DNA of 12,145 nt from Litorivivens sp047622145. GTDB taxonomy: Bacteria > Pseudomonadota > Gammaproteobacteria > Pseudomonadales > Spongiibacteraceae. Of the stretch, positions 1 through 6,851 are shown one piece after another. How positions within the stretch are numbered: the first letter of the stretch is position 1; every line of letters begins with the position of its first letter. The notes beneath the pieces are model-generated. The model did not search any database, was not told the origin of the DNA, and was given only the letters and a program-made list of their open reading frames with translations. A program made the position numbers and the translations under genes. The stretch covers positions 1 through 12,145 of the forward strand of contig JBLHMO010000100.1 of NCBI GenBank assembly GCA_047622145.1, given 5' to 3'.

Positions 1-1
1 T

Positions 2-499
2 ACTCCGCAGGGCTTGCAACGGGCGCGCACCATAATCGACGACGGCGCGCGGCGTGCCGGTCGGGACCCGCAAAGCGTCAAGCTGTGTAGCGTAATGGCT
101 ACGCTGGTCAAGCCGACACGGGAAGAGTACTTGAAGAAAATCGTCGGCCGCATGGCGACGTATATGCAAGCACCGGGCTACGTCGAAATGCTGGTTGCGC
201 TCAATGGCTGGGACATTAGTGTGCTGGAGGATTTCCGGCAGCAATCAGTGATAGCGACCATGCCGGGCGGTATCGACAGTGTTGCGACGCTTGAGCAGTT
301 GGAAGAAATCTCTACGCTGATTCCCGTGGAGTGGCTCGCCGCCGTTGCTATCGGCAGCGAACAAGAATGCGCTGCGCGTTTGCTAAAGGAATTGGATTAC
401 GGCGCCGATGAAATCTGCATTCACGCCTCTACACCTCGCGAATTCGCTGGGGTGCTGGAATCGTATCGACAATTAAAAAATTCGAAGGACTCACGCTGA
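2..499 (+). CDS. Luciferase-like (LLM class) flavin-dependent oxidoreductase, C-terminal part
   Basis: The 5' end lies outside the window: the reading frame is open from position 2 and no convincing start precedes the conserved sequence. About 165 residues remain, roughly the last half of a family usually 300-350 residues long. They resemble the end of the TIM-barrel of bacterial luciferase-like monooxygenases/F420- or FMN-dependent oxidoreductases. Family-like stretches are GYVEMLVALNGWD and the late barrel segment AAVAIGSEQECAARLL...GADEICIH, followed by a last helix. The flavin-binding N-terminal half is not visible, so cofactor and substrate are unknown. The stop TGA overlaps the next gene's ATG by one base, so the two are almost certainly co-translated. 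Recognition is by overall pattern only; the broad family is likely, the subfamily is not claimed. Confidence 0.72.
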   Translation, partial: TPQGLQRARTIIDDGARRAGRDPQSVKLCSVMATLVKPTREEYLKKIVGRMATYMQAPGYVEMLVALNGWDISVLEDFRQQSVIATMPGGIDSVATLEQLEEISTLIPVEWLAAVAIGSEQECAARLLKELDYGADEICIHASTPREFAGVLESYRQLKNSKDSR

Positions 500-1569
500 T
501 GTTGGAAATCATTACCCACCCGAATCGCATTACTCCTGATTGGCTCACCCAAGCGCTAAAAAACTCGGGCCATTTGCTCAAGGGCAAAGTGTCATCGCTG
601 GAATACAACATTATTGGCACCGGTAAAATGGGCGACAACGCCCGCTTTACCCTGGAGTGCGAGGGTGATGCTGGCAGTGCTCCCCAGACTGTGATCATGA
701 AGTTTCCCGCCGAAGACGAAACCGCTCGGGCCATGGCCGGTGCTCAGGGTGCTTATTACAACGAGGTGATGTTCTATCGCGATTTGGCCGGGCGAACCAC
801 CATGCGCACGCCCGTCATTTACGCCAATGAAGTCAGCGAAGATCGTCAGTCTTTTATTACCGTGATGGAAGACATGGCACCGGCGGAACCGGGTAGCCAG
901 CTGGTAGGAGCGACACGCGAACAAACCCGTGTTGCCCTGGGTGAGGCAGCCAAATTGGCGGTGGCCTTTTATGACGACGACACCATTGGTGAGCGCGACC
1001 ACGTGCTAAGTCAGGCGCGGGACGACGGTGGCGCTTTTGCCCAGGAACTATTGCAACAATCCTGGCCGACTTTTCTGGAGCGCTTTGGCCAGGCGATCAA
1101 TGACGAATGTCGCCGCTTTGCTGAGGTTTATATCGACAAGCACATGCATTTCGCTACTCGTTTTCAGGGCCCTAAAACATTGGCTCATGGCGATTTTCGC
1201 AGCGAAAACATTTTATTTAACGGCGAAAAGGCCTGTATCGTTGACTGGCAGACTACGATGGAGACCAGTGCACTGGCCGACGTCGCTTACTTCCTCGGAG
1301 GCAGTGTCGAGACAGCAGACCGCCGCCTATGGGAGCGCGGTTTGGTTCGTGAATACAGTGAGTTGCTGGCGGGCGATGGTCTTGATTTGGGCTTTGAAAA
1401 ATGTTGGGCCCAGTATCGGGAGCAGAGCATGCATGGCCTGATGATTACCATTCTCGGCGCCTGTTTTAGTGCGGCTGAAGAGCGCAGCGATGCTATGTTT
1501 CAGGTAATGATCCAGCGCCATTTGCAACACTGTGTTGATCTGGATGCGGTCGATTTTTTGCAAGATTAA
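499..1569 (+). CDS. APH/ecdysteroid-kinase-like phosphotransferase
   Basis: A 356-residue cytoplasmic kinase-fold protein of the aminoglycoside phosphotransferase/ecdysteroid-kinase (CHK) group, which transfers ATP phosphate to small-molecule hydroxyls. The Brenner motif LAHGDFRSENILF (about 228-240) gives the catalytic Asp232 and metal-binding Asn237. CIVDWQTT (about 246-253) gives the second metal-binding Asp249. Earlier, a glycine-rich stretch IIGTGKMGDNARF (38-50), a probable ATP-binding Lys68 in VIMKFP and a helix-C-type Glu89 fit the N-lobe. All key residues are present and the length is normal. It overlaps the upstream flavin oxidoreductase by one base (TGATG) and is followed by another one. 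Bacterial relatives often sit in acyl-CoA/lipid catabolic clusters, and in ACAD10/11-type enzymes such a domain is fused to an acyl-CoA dehydrogenase. A role as a hydroxyacyl-CoA or sterol/alcohol kinase is inference; antibiotic resistance is unlikely in this context. Confidence 0.85.
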   Translation: MLEIITHPNRITPDWLTQALKNSGHLLKGKVSSLEYNIIGTGKMGDNARFTLECEGDAGSAPQTVIMKFPAEDETARAMAGAQGAYYNEVMFYRDLAGRTTMRTPVIYANEVSEDRQSFITVMEDMAPAEPGSQLVGATREQTRVALGEAAKLAVAFYDDDTIGERDHVLSQARDDGGAFAQELLQQSWPTFLERFGQAINDECRRFAEVYIDKHMHFATRFQGPKTLAHGDFRSENILFNGEKACIVDWQTTMETSALADVAYFLGGSVETADRRLWERGLVREYSELLAGDGLDLGFEKCWAQYREQSMHGLMITILGACFSAAEERSDAMFQVMIQRHLQHCVDLDAVDFLQD

Positions 1570-1579
1570 ACAGACGTTT

Positions 1580-1604
1580 CGGTAGCGCTTCCCCGCGCTG
1601 CCGG
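1580..1604 (+). terminator. Possible rho-independent terminator after the phosphotransferase gene
   Basis: Eleven bases after the phosphotransferase stop, CGGTAGCGC and GCGCTGCCG (1580-1588 and 1595-1603) pair as a 9-bp GC-rich stem with one G-U pair around the loop TTCCCC. Only a weak T-rich stretch (GGGCTTTACT) follows, so termination may be partial. It lies between the phosphotransferase and the second flavin oxidoreductase and may attenuate rather than stop read-through. Confidence 0.4.
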
Positions 1605-1654
1605 GCTTTACTCTGCAAACAAAATAATTTCAAAGATGGACTGTGAGCGCGCTT

Positions 1655-2671
1655 ATGAAAGTAGATGCAGGCATTGGTTACGAGCAGGATTTTCACGACC
1701 TAAGACAATTGGCGGGCAGGGTTAAGCAGTTCGAAGCCCAGAGTTTTGATGGCTTGATGGTAGCGGAAATTGCACACGACCCCTTTCCAGCGCTGACGAT
1801 CGCCGCTTACGAAAGTGAAAAGCTTGAGTTGCGCACTTCTATCGCGCTAGCACTGGCGCGCAACCCCATGTCGATGGCCTATATGGCGCATGAGCTTAAC
1901 GCCCTTAGCGAAGGGCGCTTCACCTTGGGTATGGGTTCGCAAATTCGGGCGCATATTACGCGGCGCTTCTGTATGCCGTGGTATGGCCCGGCCAAACAAA
2001 TGAAGGAATACGTCGAAGCCCTGAAGGCGATCTGGGATTGCTGGTACGATGGCAAAGCCTTGAACTATGAGGGTGAACACTACCAATACGACTTAATGAC
2101 GCCGGAATTTGTGCCAACGAACATTGAATACGGCAGGCCGCGAATTGCTGTGGCTGCGGTTGGCCCGCTGATGACAAAAACGGTGGCGCAGGTCGCTGAC
2201 GGTATTATCGTACATTCATTCTGTAGCCGAAAACATTTGCAGGAAGTGGTCGTGCCGTCTATTGAGAGGCACTTGGCAGACGCGGGCCGGAATCGAGAAG
2301 ACTTTGAAATTCAATACGCGCCCTTTATGGCCACTGGCGAAACCGAGGAGGCCATTGCCAAGGCTAAGGAAGAAATCCGCTACCGAATTGGTTTTTATGG
2401 CTCGACGCCCGCGTATCGCACAGTGCTCGAAACCCACGGCTGGGGCGATCTGCAAACTGAATTGCGCGCCTTAACCAAAGAAAATCGCTGGCAGGATTTG
2501 GGTTCGCTGGTGACCGACGAGGTGCTTGAAGCTTTCACCTGTAGTGGTGAGCCGGTGCAGATGGCCGCACAAATGCGCGATTGGTTTGATGGCAAGATAG
2601 ATAGAACGACTATTGGATCGGAATTGAGCCCCGAGATAGTCGCGCAGCAACTCGCTGTTTTGAAATACTGA
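1655..2671 (+). CDS. Luciferase-like (LLM class) flavin/F420-dependent oxidoreductase
   Basis: A complete 338-residue luciferase-like oxidoreductase with a TIM-barrel fold using FMN or F420; I cannot tell which. Visible family pattern: MKVDAGIG at the start, GLMVAEIAHDPF (about 34-45), LRTSIALALARNP (about 58-70), then ALSEGRFTLGMGSQ (about 84-97) and a helix MKEYVEALKAIWD (about 117-129) typical of the group. ADGIIVHSF follows about 185. It most resembles the subfamily usually labelled TIGR03617-like, from memory. I chose ATG at 1655 because relatives begin MKVD and a GAG lies seven bases upstream. An in-frame GTG at 1643 would add four residues and has only GGA two bases away. It lies 85 bases after the phosphotransferase stop with a hairpin between, on the same strand. 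Oxidation or reduction of a pathway intermediate is likely; the substrate is unknown. Confidence 0.82.
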   Translation: MKVDAGIGYEQDFHDLRQLAGRVKQFEAQSFDGLMVAEIAHDPFPALTIAAYESEKLELRTSIALALARNPMSMAYMAHELNALSEGRFTLGMGSQIRAHITRRFCMPWYGPAKQMKEYVEALKAIWDCWYDGKALNYEGEHYQYDLMTPEFVPTNIEYGRPRIAVAAVGPLMTKTVAQVADGIIVHSFCSRKHLQEVVVPSIERHLADAGRNREDFEIQYAPFMATGETEEAIAKAKEEIRYRIGFYGSTPAYRTVLETHGWGDLQTELRALTKENRWQDLGSLVTDEVLEAFTCSGEPVQMAAQMRDWFDGKIDRTTIGSELSPEIVAQQLAVLKY

Positions 2672-2757
2672 AGGCTTTCGGGTTTTGATCCCCTGCCTGA
2701 AACGTCCGAATGGCGACAGCGCTTCGCGGGCCACGCTGACGGCTGTGCCTTATTCGT

Positions 2758-2777
2758 GCCTACTGGTCGACGTAGGC
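2758..2777. terminator. Hairpin in the convergent intergenic region
   Basis: GCCTAC and GTAGGC (2758-2763, 2772-2777) form a 6-bp stem with an 8-base loop. It sits in the 160-base space (2672-2831) between the convergent flavin oxidoreductase (+) and metallo-beta-lactamase-fold gene (-). Neither side has a clear T tract, so this is only a weak candidate for a shared terminator. I see nothing else in that gap. Confidence 0.25.
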
Positions 2778-2831
2778 CCGATTAAGCAAAGCGTATCAGG
2801 CGATGGCTAGTCGGTTAGCTTTCAGCGCGGA

Positions 2832-3893
2832 TCACAATCCTTTACTAGTCTGAACAATCTCATTCGATCCTGCCGGCAGGCTGAATGCCACTCCATCTTC
2901 ACCGACAGTATAGTTTTTGAATATTTTATCGGCGCCATTCAGATAAAGGGCTTTCTGTCCGGGAATAACCAGTGGTGGCACAATATGGTAGTACACCAGA
3001 TGACCGACACCGGCGTCCCGCGCGGTCTCGGCGGCCTCAACGGGGCTGGCGTGGTAATCAAGAATGTCGTGGGTAACGTGTTCCATGACGGTGTTGCCGG
3101 CTTTTTTGGCAGTTTCATTCATCATGGTCACGAGATTCGGCGCTAGTGCTTCGTGTACTAGCAGGTCAATACCTTTGGCGAAGTTCTCGATATTTTTGGA
3201 TTTCACTGTGTCTCCCGTGACGAGCAGCGAACGACCTTTGTAGGTGAAGCGGTAACCGACTGCGGGATCTACCGGAGAGTGGTTGACAGCGAGGGCTTCA
3301 ATCTTAAGGTTGCTGTCTTCTAGCAGTACGGCGAGCGCACCCTCGGGTGGTTTGGCAAAGGGTTTTGCGAGAAGTCCGGCGCCGCTGGTCGGGGCTACAG
3401 CGTCACCATGGTGGGCATGTCGGTAAACAACGTCGTGGCTATAGGCCATGTTAAAACCCTCGACAACTTTTTCAACGCCTTCGGGCCCGTATACCGTAAG
3501 GGGTGATTGGTTTGCGCCGGTAGCCCAGCGCAGGGTGCCCATCTCGCCCAGTCCATCGAGATGGTCTGAATGAAAGTGGGTGAGAAATACCGCTTCTATC
3601 TGGCCTATCGGATAGCCCATACGCGCGATATTGCGCACGCCATCGGCACCTGAATCGACAACAAACATCCGTTCGCCAGCAATAACCAGTACGCAGGGCC
3701 CTGAGGCATTGGGTGCTGGCATTGGCCCGCCGGCGCCACACAAGGCCAAATGTAATCCGTCTTCCAGTTCTGCCAGCGCATTGGCCGACATCCGTGCATC
3801 AAGTCCTTTTTCCAAAATCAAAGTGGTTAACCCTGATGGCATACATCCCGAAAGTGCGACAACAGTCAGCAGCGTTATAAGTTTTTTAGTCAT
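2832..3893 (-). CDS. Metallo-beta-lactamase-fold hydrolase, predicted lipoprotein
   Basis: From the start chosen, 353 residues. It opens with MTKK, a hydrophobic run and a lipobox LSGC with Cys17, so it should be exported and lipid-anchored in the inner or outer membrane. The mature part is a metallo-beta-lactamase/RNase Z-type fold: HFHSDH (His106, His108, Asp110, His111) is the two-zinc motif, with further likely ligands His205 (VNHSP), Asp228 (LLVTGDT) and His303 (YYHIVPP). It is therefore a probable metal-dependent hydrolase of an ester, lactone or phosphoester. The frame is open to 3929, but starting there would put 12 polar residues before the signal peptide. CAGGG lies upstream of the chosen ATG. 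The gene is 75 bases downstream of the receptor remnant on the same strand, so the pair may once have formed a surface uptake/processing unit. An antibiotic beta-lactamase is unlikely given the RNase Z-like pattern; the substrate is unknown. Confidence 0.83.
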   Translation of the reverse strand: MTKKLITLLTVVALSGCMPSGLTTLILEKGLDARMSANALAELEDGLHLALCGAGGPMPAPNASGPCVLVIAGERMFVVDSGADGVRNIARMGYPIGQIEAVFLTHFHSDHLDGLGEMGTLRWATGANQSPLTVYGPEGVEKVVEGFNMAYSHDVVYRHAHHGDAVAPTSGAGLLAKPFAKPPEGALAVLLEDSNLKIEALAVNHSPVDPAVGYRFTYKGRSLLVTGDTVKSKNIENFAKGIDLLVHEALAPNLVTMMNETAKKAGNTVMEHVTHDILDYHASPVEAAETARDAGVGHLVYYHIVPPLVIPGQKALYLNGADKIFKNYTVGEDGVAFSLPAGSNEIVQTSKGL

Positions 3894-3968
3894 GTCTAGG
3901 CCCTGTTCGCTAAAATGCATAAGGTACACCTAATGCGCTTGTATTTTTATACTACCTTGCCGTAGCCA

Positions 3969-4369
3969 TTACTCTCCGAAACTATAGCGTACATCGATGG
4001 ATACTTGTGGTTCGTCGGGTAGCGCCAGCGCAACATAATTGCCGGGATTGCGGGGCGCATCCAGAAAGATGGTCCGCTCTTGTTCGTCTGTTAGATTCTT
4101 GCCATTGATAACGACAGACCAGCCACCGTCAAGTTGTTTGAAACCGAGGCGTAAGTTGAGCTTGGTCGTCGCGTCCTGTTTAGCGCGCTCGTCCAGATCA
4201 ATATCCATATAGTGTTCGCCTTGGTGGAGAATATCCAGTCCCACCAGCATGCCCCAGTCGTCGCTAAGGGGAAATCCTCGATGACGCGGCTAGCTTGGTC
4301 GCCGACGGCCGCCGCGGGAATCATCGAAAGTAGCCAGATAGAGTAGTGGATACTCTTCATATTCTTCAT
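3969..4369 (-). pseudogene. TonB-dependent receptor remnant (signal peptide plus C-terminal end)
   Basis: Two reading frames on the minus strand together look like the two ends of one outer-membrane TonB-dependent receptor. The 5' part starts at ATG 4369, preceded by GGGA, and encodes a basic start (MKNMKSIH), a hydrophobic segment and a PAAA-type signal-peptidase I site. After about 36 codons receptor-like sequence continues only in another frame. That frame encodes FPLSDDWGMLVGLDILHQG (from about 4277), then KQDATTKLNLRLGF, VINGKNLTDE and a final strand DVRYSF just before the stop at 3969. These are typical of the last beta strands of such barrels. A whole receptor is usually 700-900 residues; the plug, TonB box and most of the barrel are missing. 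I infer a large internal deletion that also shifted the frame. Alternatively the signal peptide belongs to an unrelated short gene. No functional receptor can come from this. Confidence 0.72.
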
Positions 4370-4436
4370 CGACTTTTCCCGCGCCTTGATCCTGTGGCTG
4401 CGCTAGGGCGACGCACCTTATGAACTCTATTGGCAC

Positions 4437-4456
4437 ATTAACTGTTAATATATTAA
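4437..4456. promoter_or_regulatory. Overlapping palindromes, candidate operator between receptor remnant and tetR-like gene
   Basis: The 265-base space 4370-4634 separates the divergent receptor remnant and the first TetR-family gene. In its AT-rich middle, ATTAAC-T-GTTAAT (4437-4449) is a perfect inverted repeat with a one-base centre. TTAATATATTAA (4445-4456) is a perfect 12-base palindrome overlapping it. TetR regulators commonly bind short palindromes next to their own gene, so this may be an operator for one or both TetR proteins. AT-rich palindromes also arise by chance and near promoters. I found no convincing -35/-10 pair here and see nothing else notable in the gap. Confidence 0.33.
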
Positions 4457-4634
4457 ATAATATGGCGCATTGAATGCCGATAGTCAGCGAATCACTTACT
4501 CACCGAGATGATACGGCAGCGGGGATTGGGATTTGAATGAGCTGACGATTCGATGAGAATGCGAGTTACCAGAGAATAAAATCTTTCAATATGCGATTTT
4601 TAAAGACTCCGGCAAGGAGAGTGAGGCCCAGTTG

Positions 4635-5237
4635 ATGTCGAAAGCTAGGGAGGTGGTACTTCAAACGGTAAGTCAGGATGGCCGTCGCCAGCGCAGCGAA
4701 CGCAGTCGAAAAGCTATTATAGCGGCGGCAATCGCATTGATCGACGATGGCGTTGTGGTGCCGACCGCGCAGCAAGTGACAGAGCGTGCAGGCTTAGGTA
4801 CACGCTCTTTTTTTCAGCACTTCGAGGATATGGAGGTGCTCTATATTGCTATTGATGAAGAAATTCGTCCGCTATATATGGGTTTTTTTATTGCTAGAGA
4901 TCGCGGGGGAACTTTAGATGAGCGTATTTTTCATGCGCTTGAGTGTTATGCCGATGTTTACGACAAATTTAAAAGTGTCTTTCTGAGCACCGCGGCACAA
5001 AGGTGGCGATCCGAGCATTTACGGGGCAATTATAGTCACGCTAATCAGTACCTCCGCACGGCGCTCGATGAATTGATCCCTGAGTTGAAATTGCTATCTG
5101 CGGCCAAGCGTGATGCTGTTGATGCTATGGCATCATTTGAGCTCTGGAACCGTTTACGTGAGCACCAGAATCTTAGTAAGCAGGCGAGCCTTAAGTTGGT
5201 TGTTGGCCAATTGCAGCGTTTACTTGTTGGCGAATAG
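4635..5237 (+). CDS. TetR/AcrR-family transcriptional regulator (copy 1)
   Basis: A 200-residue TetR-type repressor. The N-terminal DNA-binding domain includes DGRRQRSERSRKAII (15-29), then the helix-turn-helix PTAQQVTERAGLGTRSFFQHF (about 43-63). The rest is the ligand/dimer domain, including LSTAAQRWR and ASFELWNRLREHQ. The ligand is unknown, but its neighbours suggest a catabolic intermediate such as an acyl-CoA. ATG 4635 is preferred over TTG 4632 because GTGAGG ends eight bases upstream. It converges on the SDR gene and is divergent from the receptor remnant. It is clearly paralogous to the regulator at 6137-6727: aligned without gaps, about half of the residues match by eye. By eye its DNA is more AT-rich than its neighbours, which may point to separate acquisition. 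Confidence 0.88.
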   Translation: MSKAREVVLQTVSQDGRRQRSERSRKAIIAAAIALIDDGVVVPTAQQVTERAGLGTRSFFQHFEDMEVLYIAIDEEIRPLYMGFFIARDRGGTLDERIFHALECYADVYDKFKSVFLSTAAQRWRSEHLRGNYSHANQYLRTALDELIPELKLLSAAKRDAVDAMASFELWNRLREHQNLSKQASLKLVVGQLQRLLVGE

Positions 5238-5262
5238 CCATCGCATTCTCCCTTATTGCTCA

Positions 5263-5295
5263 GCTTGATCGTAGCTCGCGCTAGCCCGATCAAGC
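5263..5295. terminator. Hairpin between convergent tetR-like and SDR genes
   Basis: GCTTGATCG (5263-5271) and CGATCAAGC (5287-5295) are perfect 9-base inverted repeats. Inside them TAGC and GCTA (5272-5275, 5280-5283) pair around a TCGC loop, giving a long stem with a 3-base bulge. The position, 26 bases after the TetR stop and 11 bases past the SDR stop, fits a bidirectional terminator. There is no real T tract on either side, so the function is tentative. Confidence 0.45.
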
Positions 5296-5305
5296 GTCGT
5301 GGGCC

Positions 5306-6070
5306 CTAAAGCGTTAAGCCACCATCGACAACAATACACTCACCGGTGGTATAGCTGCTGGCATCGGATGCCAGATAAAGCACTGTGCCGGCCATTTCTT
5401 GCGGTTCTGCATGGCGTTGCATAGGAATTTTTTCCATCGCCGCTTGGTAAATGTCGTCGTTGGTAAAAAGTGCGCCGGCAAATTTGGTCTTCGTTAAACC
5501 GGGCAATATAGCATTGCAGCGAATATTGTGTTTCGCGCATTCTTTGGCAAAGGTTTTAGTCATATTGACCACCGCTGCTTTGGTGATCGAGTAGATTCCC
5601 TGCATGGGGCCGGGTTGGAGCGCATTCACGGAGGCGGTGTTAATGATCACGCCGCCGCCGTTGTCACGCATCAGTTTGCCCGCTTCTACGCTCATAAAAA
5701 AATAGCCGCGCACATTGACGTCGATGGTTTTGTTGTAGGCGGCCAGATCGGTGTCGAGCACGTCGCCGAAGTAGGGGTTGGCGGCAGCATTATTGACGAG
5801 AATATCGATCTTGCCATGCTGTTTGCGTATTGTTTGAAATGTATTGCCAATCTGTTCGAGATCGCCGACATGACAGGCGAGCGCCTCGGCGCTATATCCG
5901 GCCTCAACGATACTCTTGGCAACGGTGATGCAGTCGTCGATTTTTCGGCTGGATACAATAACGTGTGCGCCTTGTTCTGCCAGTAGTCGGGCGATGGCCT
6001 CTCCGATGCCGCGACTGGCCCCGGTAACAAGTGCAGTCTTTCCGGTTAAATCAAACAGCTTAGTACTCAT
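5306..6070 (-). CDS. SDR-family NAD(P)-dependent oxidoreductase
   Basis: A 254-residue classical short-chain dehydrogenase/reductase, cytosolic, interconverting an alcohol and a ketone with NAD(P)H. The cofactor motif TGASRGIG is at 16-23, NNAA at 93-96, and the catalytic tetrad is Asn119, Ser147, Tyr160 (YSITK) and Lys164. PG at 190-191 and VVDGG near the end are usual. Arg42 after the second strand hints at NADP(H) preference, an inference. The length is standard and nothing is missing. The start ATG 6070 has AGGG about ten bases upstream. It lies 66 bases downstream of the second TetR regulator on the same strand, so the two are probably co-transcribed and autoregulated. Candidate substrates are a 3-hydroxyacyl-CoA, a steroid-type hydroxyl or a xenobiotic alcohol; the sequence does not decide. 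Confidence 0.93.
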   Translation of the reverse strand: MSTKLFDLTGKTALVTGASRGIGEAIARLLAEQGAHVIVSSRKIDDCITVAKSIVEAGYSAEALACHVGDLEQIGNTFQTIRKQHGKIDILVNNAAANPYFGDVLDTDLAAYNKTIDVNVRGYFFMSVEAGKLMRDNGGGVIINTASVNALQPGPMQGIYSITKAAVVNMTKTFAKECAKHNIRCNAILPGLTKTKFAGALFTNDDIYQAAMEKIPMQRHAEPQEMAGTVLYLASDASSYTTGECIVVDGGLTL

Positions 6071-6136
6071 TATTGTGTCGCCCTATATCGGTGGGTGTTT
6101 TAGTTCTGTCGATGGCTAGATTGCCGAGTGCTCGCC

Positions 6137-6727
6137 TTAAGTCTTTTGAATTAGGCTCTTTAGCAAACTGCTTACAATTTCAATGCTGGTACTTTTGCTG
6201 AGCCCTTGGTGTTCCCGAAGTCGATGCCACATTTCGAAGGAGGCGATAGCGTCGATCGCTTCTCTGTCAGTGCGAGCTGTTTTCTTCAATTCAGGAAGCC
6301 AATTGTCGAGGTCTTTACGCAAACCTCGTTGATTTCGTGCGTAGTTCTTACGCAAAACCTCGTGGCGCCAGCGTTGCGCCGCCGTCGATAGAATAATATT
6401 ACAGTTCTGCTCGTAGACATCGGCATGCCGCTCGACGGCATGTTGGATGCGATCTTCGATGGAACCGTTCCGGTCTCCGCCTAGCACCAATGCTTCGTAG
6501 TCATTACGTATAGTGGCGTCGACGGCTTCGGCAAGCGTGCCCATATCGTCGAAATGTCTGAAGAAGGTACGAATACCTACGCCAGCGCGGTCGGCTATTT
6601 GTTGAGCGGTCGGAGTGAGTATGCCTTCTTCCATTAACGTTAGCGTGGCGTCAATGATTGCTGTGCGACTGCGCTCGGTACGTTGCCGGCGGCCGTCGAG
6701 TTCTGGTGTCTTAGTGGAGGTGGCCAT
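6137..6727 (-). CDS. TetR/AcrR-family transcriptional regulator (copy 2)
   Basis: A 196-residue TetR-type regulator. DGRRQRTERSRTAII (11-25) leads into the helix-turn-helix PTAQQIADRAGVGIRTFFRHF (about 39-59). The ligand domain carries LSTAAQRWRHE and ASFEMWHRLREHQGLSK, both closely matched in the regulator at 4635-5237. The match runs through the ligand domain, so the two may sense related molecules. The start ATG 6727 has AGGA six bases upstream (AGGAACTTATG). It lies immediately upstream of the SDR on the same strand and 124 bases downstream of a small membrane protein gene. A likely role is repression of its own SDR operon, and possibly the divergent block at 7669 onward. Ligand and operator are unknown. 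Confidence 0.9.
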   Translation of the reverse strand: MATSTKTPELDGRRQRTERSRTAIIDATLTLMEEGILTPTAQQIADRAGVGIRTFFRHFDDMGTLAEAVDATIRNDYEALVLGGDRNGSIEDRIQHAVERHADVYEQNCNIILSTAAQRWRHEVLRKNYARNQRGLRKDLDNWLPELKKTARTDREAIDAIASFEMWHRLREHQGLSKSTSIEIVSSLLKSLIQKT

Positions 6728-6777
6728 AAGTTCCTATCAGCGGGCAATGTGACTTTGGGATTCGATGCAGATTTTCC

Positions 6778-6786
6778 AGTATAACA
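6778..6786 (-). promoter_or_regulatory. Candidate extended -10 promoter element for the tetR-SDR pair
   Basis: On the minus strand TGTTATACT matches an extended -10 element (TG-n-TATAAT, with TATACT differing at one position), 50 bases before the TetR start at 6727. No good -35 hexamer is visible at 16-18 bases, which extended -10 promoters may tolerate. It lies in the 124-base gap after the membrane-protein gene and would give the TetR and SDR genes their own promoter. Confidence 0.38.
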
Positions 6787-6851
6787 CGGGCATTGCGCAG
6801 GTCTTTGCAGCTAGCAGGTTTGGTTTGCTGCATAGCATCGAGCGACTTGCC

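Noticed and set aside
1643..1654. GTG start for the second luciferase-like oxidoreductase
   Set aside because: Only GGA two bases upstream; relatives begin with the MKVD that follows ATG 1655. The choice stays somewhat uncertain.
3894..3929. Upstream extension of the metallo-beta-lactamase-fold gene to 3929
   Set aside because: It would place 12 residues before a clear lipoprotein signal peptide; ATG 3893 starts MTKK directly and has a CAGGG upstream.
3941..3974. Promoter for the metallo-beta-lactamase-fold gene (TATAAA on the minus strand)
   Set aside because: The hexamer is good, but the -35 position reads GAGTAA and the site is inside a short AT palindrome; support is too thin to list.
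5528..5986. 152-codon open frame opposite the SDR gene
   Set aside because: Antisense to a complete SDR with all catalytic residues; the His/Val/Gly-rich translation has no recognisable domain.
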